A stretch of DNA of 64,000 bases from Cupriavidus sp. AU9028. GTDB lineage: Bacteria; Pseudomonadota; Gammaproteobacteria; Burkholderiales; Burkholderiaceae. This document shows positions 1 to 7,981 of this stretch, piece by piece. Position 1 is the stretch's first letter, and each line of letters begins with the position of its first letter. The notes beneath the pieces were generated by a model. That model was not told the DNA's origin. It saw only the letters and a list, made by a program, of their open reading frames with translations, and searched no databases. A program made the translations under genes and the position numbers. The stretch lies in NCBI RefSeq assembly GCF_019795295.1, contig NZ_JAIMCG010000007.1, positions 124,001 to 188,000 of the forward strand, written 5' to 3'.

Positions 1-1
1 G

Positions 2-1441
2 CTGGCCATGGCCGCCGCGGCAACGCTGCTCGCCGGTTGTGGCGGGGACGATGACGATCCGGTCGTCACCCCTCCGCCCTCGCCGCCGCCGGCACCGGAA
101 GAACGACGGGCGCAGGATGACCGGACCTTCACGGTCGATCCGGCCACGCTGCCCTTCCAGGCCCTGGCCGGCGCGCCCGACGCGGACCGCTGGTGGGGGC
201 AGCTCGACGGCAGCGGCTATCGCATCGAAGTGCCCAGGAACTGGAACGGCAGGCTGGTGATGTATGCCCACGGCTATGCCGGCACCGGACCGGGGCTGAA
301 CGTCAGCAACCCGTCCATCCGCCGCCATCTGCTCGAGGCCGGCTATGCCTGGGCGGCATCGAGCTACTCCAAGAACTACTACGATGTGCGCGTCGGCGTG
401 GAGGACACCAACGCGCTGGCGCTGGCGTTCCAGCGCATCGCCAGCGAGAACGGCCGCACGCTCGCGGCACCTTCGCGGCTCTATATCGTCGGCCATTCGA
501 TGGGCGGGCACGTGGCGGCGGCCGCGGTGGACGAGGAGAACATCGCCTCGGCCAAGCATTCGGTGCGCTATCACGGCGCGGTGCCGATGTGCGGGGTGAT
601 GGGCGACACCGAGCTGTTCAACTACTTCGCTGCCTACCAGACCGCCGCGCAGCAGCTGGCCGGCTTCCCGGCCACTGCCTGGCCGGTGGCGAACTGGGCC
701 GACATTGCCGCAGCGGTACGATCGGCGCTGTTCGTCGCCTACCCCGGCCAGACCACCGCGCAAGGCGATCGGCTCAAGCAGGTCGTCAAGGGCCTGACCG
801 GCGGCGAACGTCCGCTGTTCGACATCAGCTTCGGCGGTCCGGCCGCGCAGGGACTGCAGGACGCGGTGTGGAGCACGTTCGGCCAGGACGGCAGCGTCAA
901 TGGCATCCTCAACGCCAACGTGGCCAACACCGAGGGCATTACCTTCCAGCTCGACAACAACGCCGCCGTGTCGGCGCTGGAGCAGTCGTTCAATGCATCG
1001 ATCTACCGGGTGAAGGGAAGCGAGGAAGCCAACCGTGCGCGCCGCGACGGCCTGCGCTGGATCCCCAGGGCGAACGCCCGCATCGGCGTGCCGGTGGTCA
1101 CGCTGCATACGCTGGGCGACATGTACGTGCCGTTCAGCATGCAGCAGATCTACAAACGCCGCGCCGACAGCAACGGCACCGCAAACTGGCTTGTGCAGCG
1201 CGCCATCCGCGGCATCAGCCATTGCGACTTCACCGTGGCCGAGCAGGCGCGCGCCTTCGACGACATGGTGAACTGGGAGCAGAACGGCGTGCGGCCGGAA
1301 GGCGATGAGGTGCTGGACGCGGGCGTCGTGGCAGCGGCCAACTATGGCTGCCGCTTCACCGACAACACGCTCGGCGTGGACGACTCCGCCAGCACGGCGG
1401 GGCTGCGTCAGCTGGTGCAGCAGACCGCGCCCTGCCAGTAA
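2..1441 (+). CDS. Secreted alpha/beta-hydrolase lipoprotein (5' end outside window)
   Basis: The protein carries a lipobox (LLAGC) followed by an acidic and Pro-rich linker, so it is probably exported and lipid-anchored. The nucleophile elbow GHSMG puts the catalytic Ser at about residue 164, counted from the ATG at position 8. Candidate acid and base are the Asp in LGDMYVPF (about 371) and the His in GISHCDF (about 405). The frame stays open to the left edge. The visible ATG gives a signal peptide without a basic n-region, so the true start is probably upstream and this entry is partial. The substrate cannot be told from the sequence; esterase, lipase-like or peptidase activity are all possible. 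Confidence 0.75.
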   Translation: MAMAAAATLLAGCGGDDDDPVVTPPPSPPPAPEERRAQDDRTFTVDPATLPFQALAGAPDADRWWGQLDGSGYRIEVPRNWNGRLVMYAHGYAGTGPGLNVSNPSIRRHLLEAGYAWAASSYSKNYYDVRVGVEDTNALALAFQRIASENGRTLAAPSRLYIVGHSMGGHVAAAAVDEENIASAKHSVRYHGAVPMCGVMGDTELFNYFAAYQTAAQQLAGFPATAWPVANWADIAAAVRSALFVAYPGQTTAQGDRLKQVVKGLTGGERPLFDISFGGPAAQGLQDAVWSTFGQDGSVNGILNANVANTEGITFQLDNNAAVSALEQSFNASIYRVKGSEEANRARRDGLRWIPRANARIGVPVVTLHTLGDMYVPFSMQQIYKRRADSNGTANWLVQRAIRGISHCDFTVAEQARAFDDMVNWEQNGVRPEGDEVLDAGVVAAANYGCRFTDNTLGVDDSASTAGLRQLVQQTAPCQ

Positions 1442-1471
1442 GCGCAGCGCGGTGCAGGATCGTCGGTGCAA

Positions 1472-1505
1472 GACGGTTCATCCCGCCACGGCGGGATGAA
1501 CCGTC
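1472..1505. terminator. Perfect hairpin between convergent genes
   Basis: Two 16-base arms (1472-1487 and 1490-1505) are perfectly complementary with only two bases between them. The element sits between the stop of the hydrolase and the stop of the convergent glutathione peroxidase. It has no long T-run on either strand. It probably ends transcription from both sides or protects the 3' ends. Confidence 0.65.
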
Positions 1506-1506
1506 G

Positions 1507-1989
1507 CTACCCGAGCAGCGCCTCGATATCGGCCTTGATGTCCTCCGGCCGCGTGGTCGGTGCATAGCGCTTGAATACGGTGCCATCGCGGCGCAGCAGG
1601 AACTTGGTGAAATTCCACTTGATCGCGCCGATGCCGAGCAGCCCCGGCGCTTCCGAGGTCAGCCAGCGATAGAGCGGATGGGCATTGGCGCCATTGACGT
1701 CGATCTTGGCGAACAGCGGGAACCGCACCCGGAAGCGCGTTTCACAGAAGGCGCCGATCTGCTGCGCATCGCCCGGCTCCTGCTTGCCGAACTGGTTGCA
1801 GGGGAACGCCAGCACGTTGAAGCCGCGCGGGCCGTATTCCTCCTGCAACTGCTGCAGCCCCGCGTACTGCGGGGTGAAGCCGCACTCGCTGGCGGTATTG
1901 ACGATCAGCAGCACCTGCCCGTCGAAACGGGACAGCGGCACGGATTCGCCCGCGAGCGACTCGGCGGTGAACTGGTAGACGTTGTTCAT
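1507..1989 (-). CDS. Glutathione peroxidase (BtuE/GPx family)
   Basis: This 160-residue thiol peroxidase reduces hydroperoxides. The active-site segment NTASECGFT carries the peroxidatic Cys36 in place of selenocysteine. The Gln of FPCNQFG and the Trp and Asn of KWNF complete the usual catalytic tetrad. The ATG at 1989 was chosen because an AGGAGG-type ribosome binding site lies just upstream and the family N-terminus starts there; the frame stays open further upstream but does not look like protein. It is monocistronic and divergent from yggS. Length matches bacterial GPx proteins. Confidence 0.9.
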   Translation of the reverse strand: MNNVYQFTAESLAGESVPLSRFDGQVLLIVNTASECGFTPQYAGLQQLQEEYGPRGFNVLAFPCNQFGKQEPGDAQQIGAFCETRFRVRFPLFAKIDVNGANAHPLYRWLTSEAPGLLGIGAIKWNFTKFLLRRDGTVFKRYAPTTRPEDIKADIEALLG

Positions 1990-2112
1990 GGCGACCTCCT
2001 CACAAGATTGGCAGCATAGCGCACCCGGCGGCCGTGCCGGTCCCGCAGCGAATCTATAATCGATCCTTCCGCCGCCAACCCGGCCCCCCTCGCCACCGAA
2101 GTCAGCCGTACC

Positions 2113-2814
2113 ATGCCGGTCATCTCCGCCAATCTGCAAGCCGTCAGGCTTCGTCTTGCCGCCGCCGAGCAACAGGCCGGCCGCCCCGCCGGCAGCGTCG
2201 CGCTGCTTGCCGTCTCCAAGACCTTTCCGCCGCACGCGGTGCGCGAGGCGTTCGACGCCGGCCAGCGCGCCTTCGGCGAGAACTACGTGCAGGAAGGCGT
2301 GGACAAGATCGCGGCGCTCGCGGCACTGCGCGCCGAGCTGGAATGGCATTTCATCGGCCCGCTGCAGAGCAACAAGACGCGCACCGTGGCCGAGCAATTC
2401 GACTGGGTGCATTCGGTGGACCGGCTGCGGATCGCCGAGCGGCTGTCCGCGCAGCGTCCCGCGTCGCTCGCGCCGCTGCAGGTTTGCCTCCAGGTCAATA
2501 TCAGCGGCGAGGCGAGCAAGAGCGGCGTGGCGCCAGCGGACGTGCTGCCGCTCGCGCGCGCCATCGCCGGCCTGCCGAACCTGACGCTGCGCGGCCTGAT
2601 GGCGATTCCCGAACCCAGCGACGATCCGGTGGCGCAGCGCAGGCCCTTCGCCGCCCTGCGGGCGCTGCTCGACACGCTGCGCAGGGAGGGACTGGCGCTC
2701 GATACCTTGTCGATGGGCATGTCGGCCGACCTCGAGGCGGCAATCGCCGAAGGCGCCACCATCGTGCGCGTCGGCACCGCCATCTTCGGCGCCCGGCCGC
2801 CTGCCCGGCCCTGA
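2113..2814 (+). CDS. yggS: PLP homeostasis protein (YggS/PROSC family)
   Basis: This 233-residue single-domain alanine-racemase-like fold binds pyridoxal phosphate through Lys36 (AVSK). The motifs FGENYVQE, WHFIGPLQ and the C-terminal SMGMSADLEAAI are typical of the family. It buffers free PLP and affects amino-acid and keto-acid pools rather than catalysing a known reaction. It lies 40 bases upstream of proC in the same direction, a common bacterial pairing, and the two are probably co-transcribed. Confidence 0.93.
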   Translation: MPVISANLQAVRLRLAAAEQQAGRPAGSVALLAVSKTFPPHAVREAFDAGQRAFGENYVQEGVDKIAALAALRAELEWHFIGPLQSNKTRTVAEQFDWVHSVDRLRIAERLSAQRPASLAPLQVCLQVNISGEASKSGVAPADVLPLARAIAGLPNLTLRGLMAIPEPSDDPVAQRRPFAALRALLDTLRREGLALDTLSMGMSADLEAAIAEGATIVRVGTAIFGARPPARP

Positions 2815-2854
2815 TCCTACGAATCCTTCCGACCTCCCTGAACCAGGAAACCCG

Positions 2855-3694
2855 ATGCTCAACAACCTGACCTTTGGCTTCGTCGGCGGCGGCAATCTTG
2901 CCACCGCACTGATCGGCGGACTGATCGCCCGCGGCGTGCCGGCCGGCGCCATTCGTGTCGCCGATCCCTATGCGCCGGCGCGCGAACGCCTGGCGCAGGA
3001 CCATCGCGTGCAGACGGTGGCCGAGCCGGACGCCGCGCTGGCGGGCTGCGACGTGGTGGTGATGGCGACCAAGCCGCAGCAGTTCCGCGAGGCCTGCGAA
3101 CAGTTGTTGCCCCATCTGCGCAGCACCGGCGCGCGCGCGCTGATCGTCAGCGTGGCGGCGGGCATCCGCCTGGCCGACATGCAGCGCTGGCTCGACGGTC
3201 ACGAACGGGTGGTGCGCTCGATGCCCAATACGCCGGCACTGACCGGCATGGGCATGACCGGAATGACGGCGCCGGCCAGGCTTTCCGCGCAGGATCGCGC
3301 CATCGCCACCTCGCTCGCCGAGGCGGTTGGCAAATGCCTGTGGTTCGACAACGACGCGCAGATGGATGCCGTCACCGCCGTGTCCGGCAGCGGCCCGGCC
3401 TACGTGTTCTTCGTGCTCGAAGCGATGGAAAGGGCCGCCGCCGAGATGGGGCTGACTGCCGCGCAGGGCCGCGAGCTGGCGATCGAGACGTTCCGTGGCG
3501 CGGCGACGCTGGCCGCAAGCTCCAGCGAATCGCTGGCGACGCTGCGCGAGCGCGTGACGTCCAAGGGCGGCACCACTCATGCGGCGCTGACCGTGCTCCA
3601 GGAAGCGAAGGTCGACGACGCGGTGGTGCGGGCGCTCAAGGCGGCGGCCGCGCGTGGCGCGCAGATGGGCGAGGAGTTCGGCCGCGGGTCCTGA
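2855..3694 (+). CDS. proC: Pyrroline-5-carboxylate reductase
   Basis: This 279-residue enzyme makes the last step of proline synthesis: reduction of 1-pyrroline-5-carboxylate with NAD(P)H. The N-terminal Rossmann motif is FVGGGNLATALIGG. The family signature around SGSGPAY and the C-terminal RVTSKGGTT segment are present. It follows yggS closely. Its 3' end is only 27 bases from the convergent lyase gene, leaving no room for a separate terminator. proA of the same pathway is at 45-46 kb. Confidence 0.95.
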   Translation: MLNNLTFGFVGGGNLATALIGGLIARGVPAGAIRVADPYAPARERLAQDHRVQTVAEPDAALAGCDVVVMATKPQQFREACEQLLPHLRSTGARALIVSVAAGIRLADMQRWLDGHERVVRSMPNTPALTGMGMTGMTAPARLSAQDRAIATSLAEAVGKCLWFDNDAQMDAVTAVSGSGPAYVFFVLEAMERAAAEMGLTAAQGRELAIETFRGAATLAASSSESLATLRERVTSKGGTTHAALTVLQEAKVDDAVVRALKAAAARGAQMGEEFGRGS

Positions 3695-3721
3695 GCGGCC
3701 AGCGCAGGCCCCGGCCGTCGA

Positions 3722-5275
3722 TCAACTTGCCAGCGCGGGCGAGGACGCACCGGACGATGCCGAAGCGGTCGCGCAGGGCCGGTGTGCCAGAGCGGCGGTC
3801 GCGTGCCGCAGCGATGCCCGGTGATGCTCGACCTCCATGCGCAGCGCCTCGATGGCCTGCCGCTCGCGCGCCAGTTCCGCGCGTTGGGTGGCGACCTGCT
3901 CGCGCACCAGCACCGGGGCCGGACCGCCGGCGGCGATACGGGCCGCCACGCCGCGCACCGGATCGAGGCAGCGCGCAACGACCTCCGGTGCGAGCTGCGC
4001 GCCGCGCCCGGTGTGCTGGCGGGCGGCGCGGTCGACCATGTCACTGTCGATGGCGAATGCCGGCAGGTCGCGATCCAGCGCCTCGCGCACGACGGCGCCG
4101 ACCACATGGTGCGCTTCGCGAAACGACATGCCGGCGTCGCGCACCAGCGTATCGGCGAGGTCGGTCGCCGACGAGAAGTCGCGGCGGGCGCGATCGAGCA
4201 TGCGCGATGCCTGCGGCATGGCGTGACCAAGCACCAGCCCGAGCAGCTCGGTGCAGCGCATCGCCTCGTCCATCGCCTCCCAGAAGCCGCGCATGGTTTC
4301 GCGGTTGCCGTCGCCACTGTGGGTGAAGTGGGTGCCCTTCAACGCGGCCAGCGAGGCGGTCAGCAGCCCAAGCATCTGGCCACCCTTGCCCTTCAGGTAT
4401 TCGAGCACCACCGGGTTCTTCTTCTGCGGCATGATGCTCGACGTTCCCGCCAGGCTGTCGGGGAAGTCGATCAGGCCGAATTCCGGCGTCGACCAGACGA
4501 ACAGGTCCTGCGCCACACGTCCCCATGTGATGGTGGCGATGGTGACGGCGGACAGGATCTCCCAGGCGAAATCGCGCGAGGCCACGGCGTCCAGCGAGTT
4601 GGGCGCAGGGCCGGAGAAGCCCAGCCAGCGCGCCGTGGCATCGCGGTCGATGGCAAAGCCGGTCCCGGCGAGCGCGCCCGCCCCGAGCGGGCAGGCATCG
4701 AGCGATTCCAGCGCGCGGCGCAGGCGTGCCATGTCCCGGCGCATCGCCTGCGCCACGCCGGCCAGGTAGTAGCCATAGGTGATGGGCTGCGCGGCCTGCA
4801 GATGCGTGTAGCCCGGCATCACCGTCTCGGCGAATTCCTCCGCCTTGTCCAGCACCACCGCCCGCGTTTTTGCCAGCGCCGCCAGCAGCGCCAACACGGC
4901 ATCGCGGGCGCGCAACCTGTCCTGCGTCGCCAGGATGTCATTGCGGCTGCGAGCGACATGCAGGCGGCCGCCGGCATCGGCGCCGGCCACTTCCATCAGG
5001 TGGGCCTCGTAGTTGAAATAGGCATCTTCGCGCTGCGGGTCCAGCGCGACCGCATCCGGGCCCGCTTCCTCGATGTGCAACAGCGCTCGGGCCAGCGCGC
5101 CGGCCGTGTCGTCGGCGATCAGGCCGGTGCCATGGAGCATCAGCAGGTGAGCCTGGTTGATCTCGGTCAGGTAGCGAAAGCCCGCGCCGAAGTCGCGCAG
5201 CCTTGGCGCGTAGATATGCGCGCAGACTTCGGGCGCGGTCGCTTGCGTGAGGCGGCGGCTGACTTTCGAATCCAT
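3722..5275 (-). CDS. ArgH-like lyase of the fumarase/aspartase superfamily
   Basis: The 517-residue protein has the superfamily flexible-loop signature SSIMPQKKNP (about residues 279-288), the RSRND motif (about 109-113) and GYTHLQ with His158. It is clearly related to argininosuccinate lyase but departs from it at conserved spots: the Arg after GYTHLQ is Ala, the Thr-Gly before RSRND is Val-Ala, and the Asp after QKKNP is Val. It also has a C-terminal extension rich in Ala and Ser. I infer a C-N lyase that releases fumarate from an N-succinyl-type compound, such as EDDS-lyase-like enzymes; the substrate is unknown. ATG 5275 was preferred over 5341 because a GGGGA ribosome-binding sequence precedes it. 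It is divergent from a LysR gene that probably controls it. Confidence 0.75.
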   Translation of the reverse strand: MDSKVSRRLTQATAPEVCAHIYAPRLRDFGAGFRYLTEINQAHLLMLHGTGLIADDTAGALARALLHIEEAGPDAVALDPQREDAYFNYEAHLMEVAGADAGGRLHVARSRNDILATQDRLRARDAVLALLAALAKTRAVVLDKAEEFAETVMPGYTHLQAAQPITYGYYLAGVAQAMRRDMARLRRALESLDACPLGAGALAGTGFAIDRDATARWLGFSGPAPNSLDAVASRDFAWEILSAVTIATITWGRVAQDLFVWSTPEFGLIDFPDSLAGTSSIMPQKKNPVVLEYLKGKGGQMLGLLTASLAALKGTHFTHSGDGNRETMRGFWEAMDEAMRCTELLGLVLGHAMPQASRMLDRARRDFSSATDLADTLVRDAGMSFREAHHVVGAVVREALDRDLPAFAIDSDMVDRAARQHTGRGAQLAPEVVARCLDPVRGVAARIAAGGPAPVLVREQVATQRAELARERQAIEALRMEVEHHRASLRHATAALAHRPCATASASSGASSPALAS

Positions 5276-5320
5276 GTCGGGGTCCCCTGTCGATTCCAAT
5301 CGTTGCTTCGTTGGTGTCGC

Positions 5321-5349
5321 AGTATGGAAATCGCCCGCCATAACGTCAA
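5321..5349 (-). promoter_or_regulatory. Predicted promoter of the ArgH-like lyase
   Basis: On the minus strand a -35 TTGACG (5344-5349) is followed after 17 bases by a -10 CATACT (5321-5326). Transcription would start near 5314, about 40 bases before the ATG. The LysR box at 5371-5385 is centred about 64 bases upstream of that start, the usual position for LysR activation. Confidence 0.5.
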
Positions 5350-5370
5350 ATCAGCTTTTCCGGGGTGGGC

Positions 5371-5385
5371 ATACGGTTCTGTTAT
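5371..5385. promoter_or_regulatory. LysR box 1 (T-N11-A), lyase/lysR intergenic region
   Basis: The 15-mer ATACGGTTCTGTTAT has the T-N11-A geometry of LysR-family operators (ATA-N9-TAT). Its 7-base core GGTTCTG is identical to that of the box at 6354-6368. It lies in the 179-bp region between the divergent lyase and lysR genes, so it could serve both activation of the lyase and autoregulation. Confidence 0.5.
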
Positions 5386-5454
5386 ACCATCGGCCAGCCG
5401 GGCGTCAGCAGGACGCACCGCACCTGTCCCGTTTTCAAGTCAGCAGACCGCAGC

Positions 5455-6381
5455 ATGAAGTTCAAGGAAATCAGTGCGTTCCAGGCCGTGATGCGCTCCG
5501 GCTCGATGACCGCGGCCGCCGCCGAGCTGTACACCTCGCAACCGAACGTCAGCCGCCTGATCGCACAACTGGAGTACTCCACCGGCTTGACGCTGTTCAC
5601 GCGCCACGCCGGCCGGCTGAGCCCGACCGAGGAAGGCCTCGCCTTCCTGCGCGAGGTGGAGCGGGCGTTCGTCGGCCTCGATGCGCTCAAGGACGCGGCG
5701 CGCAATATCCGCAAGTTCGGCAAGGGCCGGCTGCGCATCGCCGCGGTACCGTCGCTGGCGATGACCGTGCTGCCGCTGGTGTTGCAGCGCTTCCACGCGG
5801 AGTTTCCCGACGTCAACGTCGCCATGGAAACCGGCAGCACCGAACTGGTCGCCGATCGCGTCGGCAGCCGCTATTGCGACCTCGGCCTGGTGTCGTTCCT
5901 GCCGCCCGCGGCGGTTACCGAAGCGCAGCCCATCGCCGCGCTGTCCGGTTGCTGCGTGGTGCCGCCGGGGCACCGGCTCGCGTCCTGCGAGGTGATCACG
6001 CCAGCCGACCTTGCCGGCGAGTCGTTCATCTCGATGAGCCATGGCGACGGCCTGCGCAGCGCGGTGGACGCGGCCTTCGCGGACGACGACCGGCGCGTGA
6101 TGCATTTCGAGACGCCCTACGGCGCCACCATCTGCCGGCTGGTCGGCCTCGGACTGGGCGTGGGCATCGTCAACCCGCTGGTCGCGCGGATGCACACCGA
6201 CGAGGTGGCGGTGCGCCCGTTCCAGCCGGCGATCCCGTTCGTCAGCTACCTGCTGCTCGCGCGCAACCGCCCCGTCAACCTGCTGGTGGACCGCTTCACC
6301 GAGCGGATGATCGAGGTCATCGAGGCCGAAACCGCATCGCTGCCGCCGACCCTATCAGGTTCTGGTATGGGCGCCCGATAG
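5455..6381 (+). CDS. LysR-family regulator, OccR/NocR-like
   Basis: This 308-residue protein has an N-terminal winged helix-turn-helix (roughly residues 17-45, including TAAAAELYTSQPNVSRLI) and a LysR substrate-binding domain. The N-terminal pattern (FQAVM-SGSMTAAA...TSQPNVSRLI...EG-AFLREVERAFVGL) is close to the opine regulators OccR and NocR as I remember them. ATG 5455 gives the normal LysR N-terminus; an upstream in-frame ATG at 5365 adds residues with no family likeness. It lies between the lyase and the oxidase operon, both preceded by the same LysR box, and is probably their effector-dependent activator. The opine link is inference. Confidence 0.88.
   Translation: MKFKEISAFQAVMRSGSMTAAAAELYTSQPNVSRLIAQLEYSTGLTLFTRHAGRLSPTEEGLAFLREVERAFVGLDALKDAARNIRKFGKGRLRIAAVPSLAMTVLPLVLQRFHAEFPDVNVAMETGSTELVADRVGSRYCDLGLVSFLPPAAVTEAQPIAALSGCCVVPPGHRLASCEVITPADLAGESFISMSHGDGLRSAVDAAFADDDRRVMHFETPYGATICRLVGLGLGVGIVNPLVARMHTDEVAVRPFQPAIPFVSYLLLARNRPVNLLVDRFTERMIEVIEAETASLPPTLSGSGMGAR
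6354..6368. promoter_or_regulatory. LysR box 2 (T-N11-A), upstream of the oxidase operon
   Basis: ATCAGGTTCTGGTAT shares 12 of 15 positions with box 1 and the whole 7-base core. It overlaps the last codons of lysR. Its centre is 54.5 bases from the centre of the downstream -10, exactly the distance found between box 1 and the lyase -10. Confidence 0.5.
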
Positions 6382-6389
6382 ACTCGTAT

Positions 6390-6418
6390 TTGCCCCTGCA
6401 CAGCAGCCTGCGCATACT
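6390..6418 (+). promoter_or_regulatory. Predicted promoter of the FAD oxidase operon
   Basis: A -35 TTGCCC (6390-6395), a 17-base spacer and a -10 CATACT (6413-6418) form a promoter with the same -10 hexamer and spacing as the lyase promoter. The start would be near 6425, about 125 bases before the first ATG of the operon. Confidence 0.45.
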
Positions 6419-6549
6419 CGCTCGGACTGGCACACCGCGCCGACCCCGACGATGGGACGGTCGGACCGGTGGCATTACGATTCCAGCGAGACCCACATGA
6501 GATTGCGCAGGGCAGAACGCCCGCATGTTTCGTCGGGGAGGCGTGCCTG

Positions 6550-7689
6550 ATGTCGGCCGCCTCCTCCTCCCGCTACCCGTTGTTCGACGCCGCCGTGGTC
6601 GGCGGTGGCCTGGTCGGCTCCGCGCTGGCCTACGGCCTGCGCGAGCACGGATCGGTCGCCGTGCTGGACGAAGGCGATGTCGCGCTGCGCGCGTCCCGTG
6701 GCAACTTCGGCCTGGTCTGGCTGCAGAGCAAGGGGCACGGCATGGGTGCGTACAGCCGCTGGACGCTCGGCTCGACCCGGCTGTGGCCCACGCTGGCGGC
6801 CAGCCTGCTGCAGGAAACCGGCATCGACGTCGCGCTCGAGCAAAAAGGCGGCCTGACCCCGCTGATGGGCGACTACGAAGTCGAAGCGAGACTGGCGTGG
6901 GTCAACACGCTGATGTCGCAGCCGGACGTCGAGCCCTATGAATGGAAGCTGCTCGATCACCACCAGGCCGCCTCGCTGGTACCGGGGCTCGGGCCCGATG
7001 TCACGGGCGCGATCTGGACCCCGCACGATGGCATCGTCAATCCGCTGAAGCTGCTGCGCGCCTTCCACACCGCCTTCAGCACCAGCGGCGTCCAGTACCT
7101 GCCCCACCACGGCGTCACCGACATCGTGCAGCAGGCCGGCGGTGAATTCACGATGACCACGCCCAACGGCACCGTGCGCGCCCGCAAGGTGATCCTTGCG
7201 GGCGGGCTGCGCAATGGCGATCTGGCCCGGATGGTCGGCATCGACCTGCCGATGGCCCCGCAACGCGGGCAGATCCTGGTGCTCGAACGCACGCGCCGGC
7301 TGCTGGATACCGCCATGGTCACGCTGCGGCAGAACGACGAAGGCAGCTGGCTGGTGGGGGACTCGCAGGAAGACGCGGGCTACAACGACCAGGTCACCAC
7401 CTTGCCGGTGCTGGCCACGCTGGCCGACCGCGCCGTGCGCACCCTGCCCGCCCTGCGCGATGTACGCGCCGTGCGCGCCTGGTCCGCCCTGCGCGTGCGC
7501 GCCAAGGACGGCTTTCCGGTCTACGAACAATCGAGCACCCACCCTGGCGCGTTCGTCGTGACGTGCCACAGCGGCGTGACGCTCGCCGCCACGCATGCCC
7601 TGAACCTGGCGCCGATGATCGCCGCGGGCCAGCTGCCGCCCGAGCTCGCCACTTTCTCGACCCGGAGGTTCCATGTTCCGAAGAATTGA
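6550..7689 (+). CDS. FAD-dependent amine/opine oxidase, small FAD subunit (DAO family)
   Basis: This 379-residue D-amino-acid-oxidase-fold protein has an N-terminal FAD motif VVGGGLVGSAL and a C-terminal ending typical of glycine-oxidase/opine-oxidase B subunits. With the two genes that follow it forms a three-subunit oxidase like octopine/nopaline oxidase, HcnABC or D-hydroxyproline dehydrogenase. The substrate is probably a secondary amine or N-substituted amino acid, oxidised to an imine and then hydrolysed. ATG 6550 follows a GGGGAGG ribosome binding site; an upstream in-frame ATG at 6469 lacks one. It overlaps the ferredoxin-like gene by 17 bases. Confidence 0.82.
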   Translation: MSAASSSRYPLFDAAVVGGGLVGSALAYGLREHGSVAVLDEGDVALRASRGNFGLVWLQSKGHGMGAYSRWTLGSTRLWPTLAASLLQETGIDVALEQKGGLTPLMGDYEVEARLAWVNTLMSQPDVEPYEWKLLDHHQAASLVPGLGPDVTGAIWTPHDGIVNPLKLLRAFHTAFSTSGVQYLPHHGVTDIVQQAGGEFTMTTPNGTVRARKVILAGGLRNGDLARMVGIDLPMAPQRGQILVLERTRRLLDTAMVTLRQNDEGSWLVGDSQEDAGYNDQVTTLPVLATLADRAVRTLPALRDVRAVRAWSALRVRAKDGFPVYEQSSTHPGAFVVTCHSGVTLAATHALNLAPMIAAGQLPPELATFSTRRFHVPKN

Positions 7690-7981
7690 TGCGGCTGTCC
7701 TGCAAGCGACAGAACGCAAGGTGCGGGTCACGGTCGATGGCACTGCGCTGGAATGCCGCGAGGGCGACAGCGTCGCCGCCGTGCTGTTTGCCGCCGGCGT
7801 GCTGGCCTGCCGGGACACCGCGGTTTCCGGCACTGCGCGCGGACCGTTCTGCATGATGGGCGTCTGCTACGACTGCCTGGTCCGCATCGACGGCCGGCCC
7901 AACCAGCAGGCCTGCATGACGCCGGTACGCGACGGCATGACGGTAGAGCGCCAGCTCGGCGCGCGCGAGGTGGCCGCATGA
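7673..7981 (+). CDS. [2Fe-2S] ferredoxin-like small oxidase subunit
   Basis: The 102-residue protein has the Cys pattern of the (2Fe-2S)-binding small subunit of opine and hydroxyproline oxidases: Cys residues in ACRDT, in PFCMMGVCYDC and in QACMTP. It would pass electrons between the two FAD subunits. It overlaps the gene before it by 17 bases and the gene after it by ATGA, so the three are translationally coupled. Confidence 0.85.
   Translation: MFRRIDAAVLQATERKVRVTVDGTALECREGDSVAAVLFAAGVLACRDTAVSGTARGPFCMMGVCYDCLVRIDGRPNQQACMTPVRDGMTVERQLGAREVAA

Noticed and set aside
3722-5275. Plain argH of arginine synthesis
   Set aside because: Conserved argininosuccinate-pocket residues are changed, the protein is longer, and the gene is linked to an oxidase locus by shared LysR boxes rather than to arginine genes.
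5365-5454. Longer LysR N-terminus from ATG 5365
   Set aside because: The added 30 residues have no likeness to the family, have no ribosome binding site, and would run through the LysR box region.
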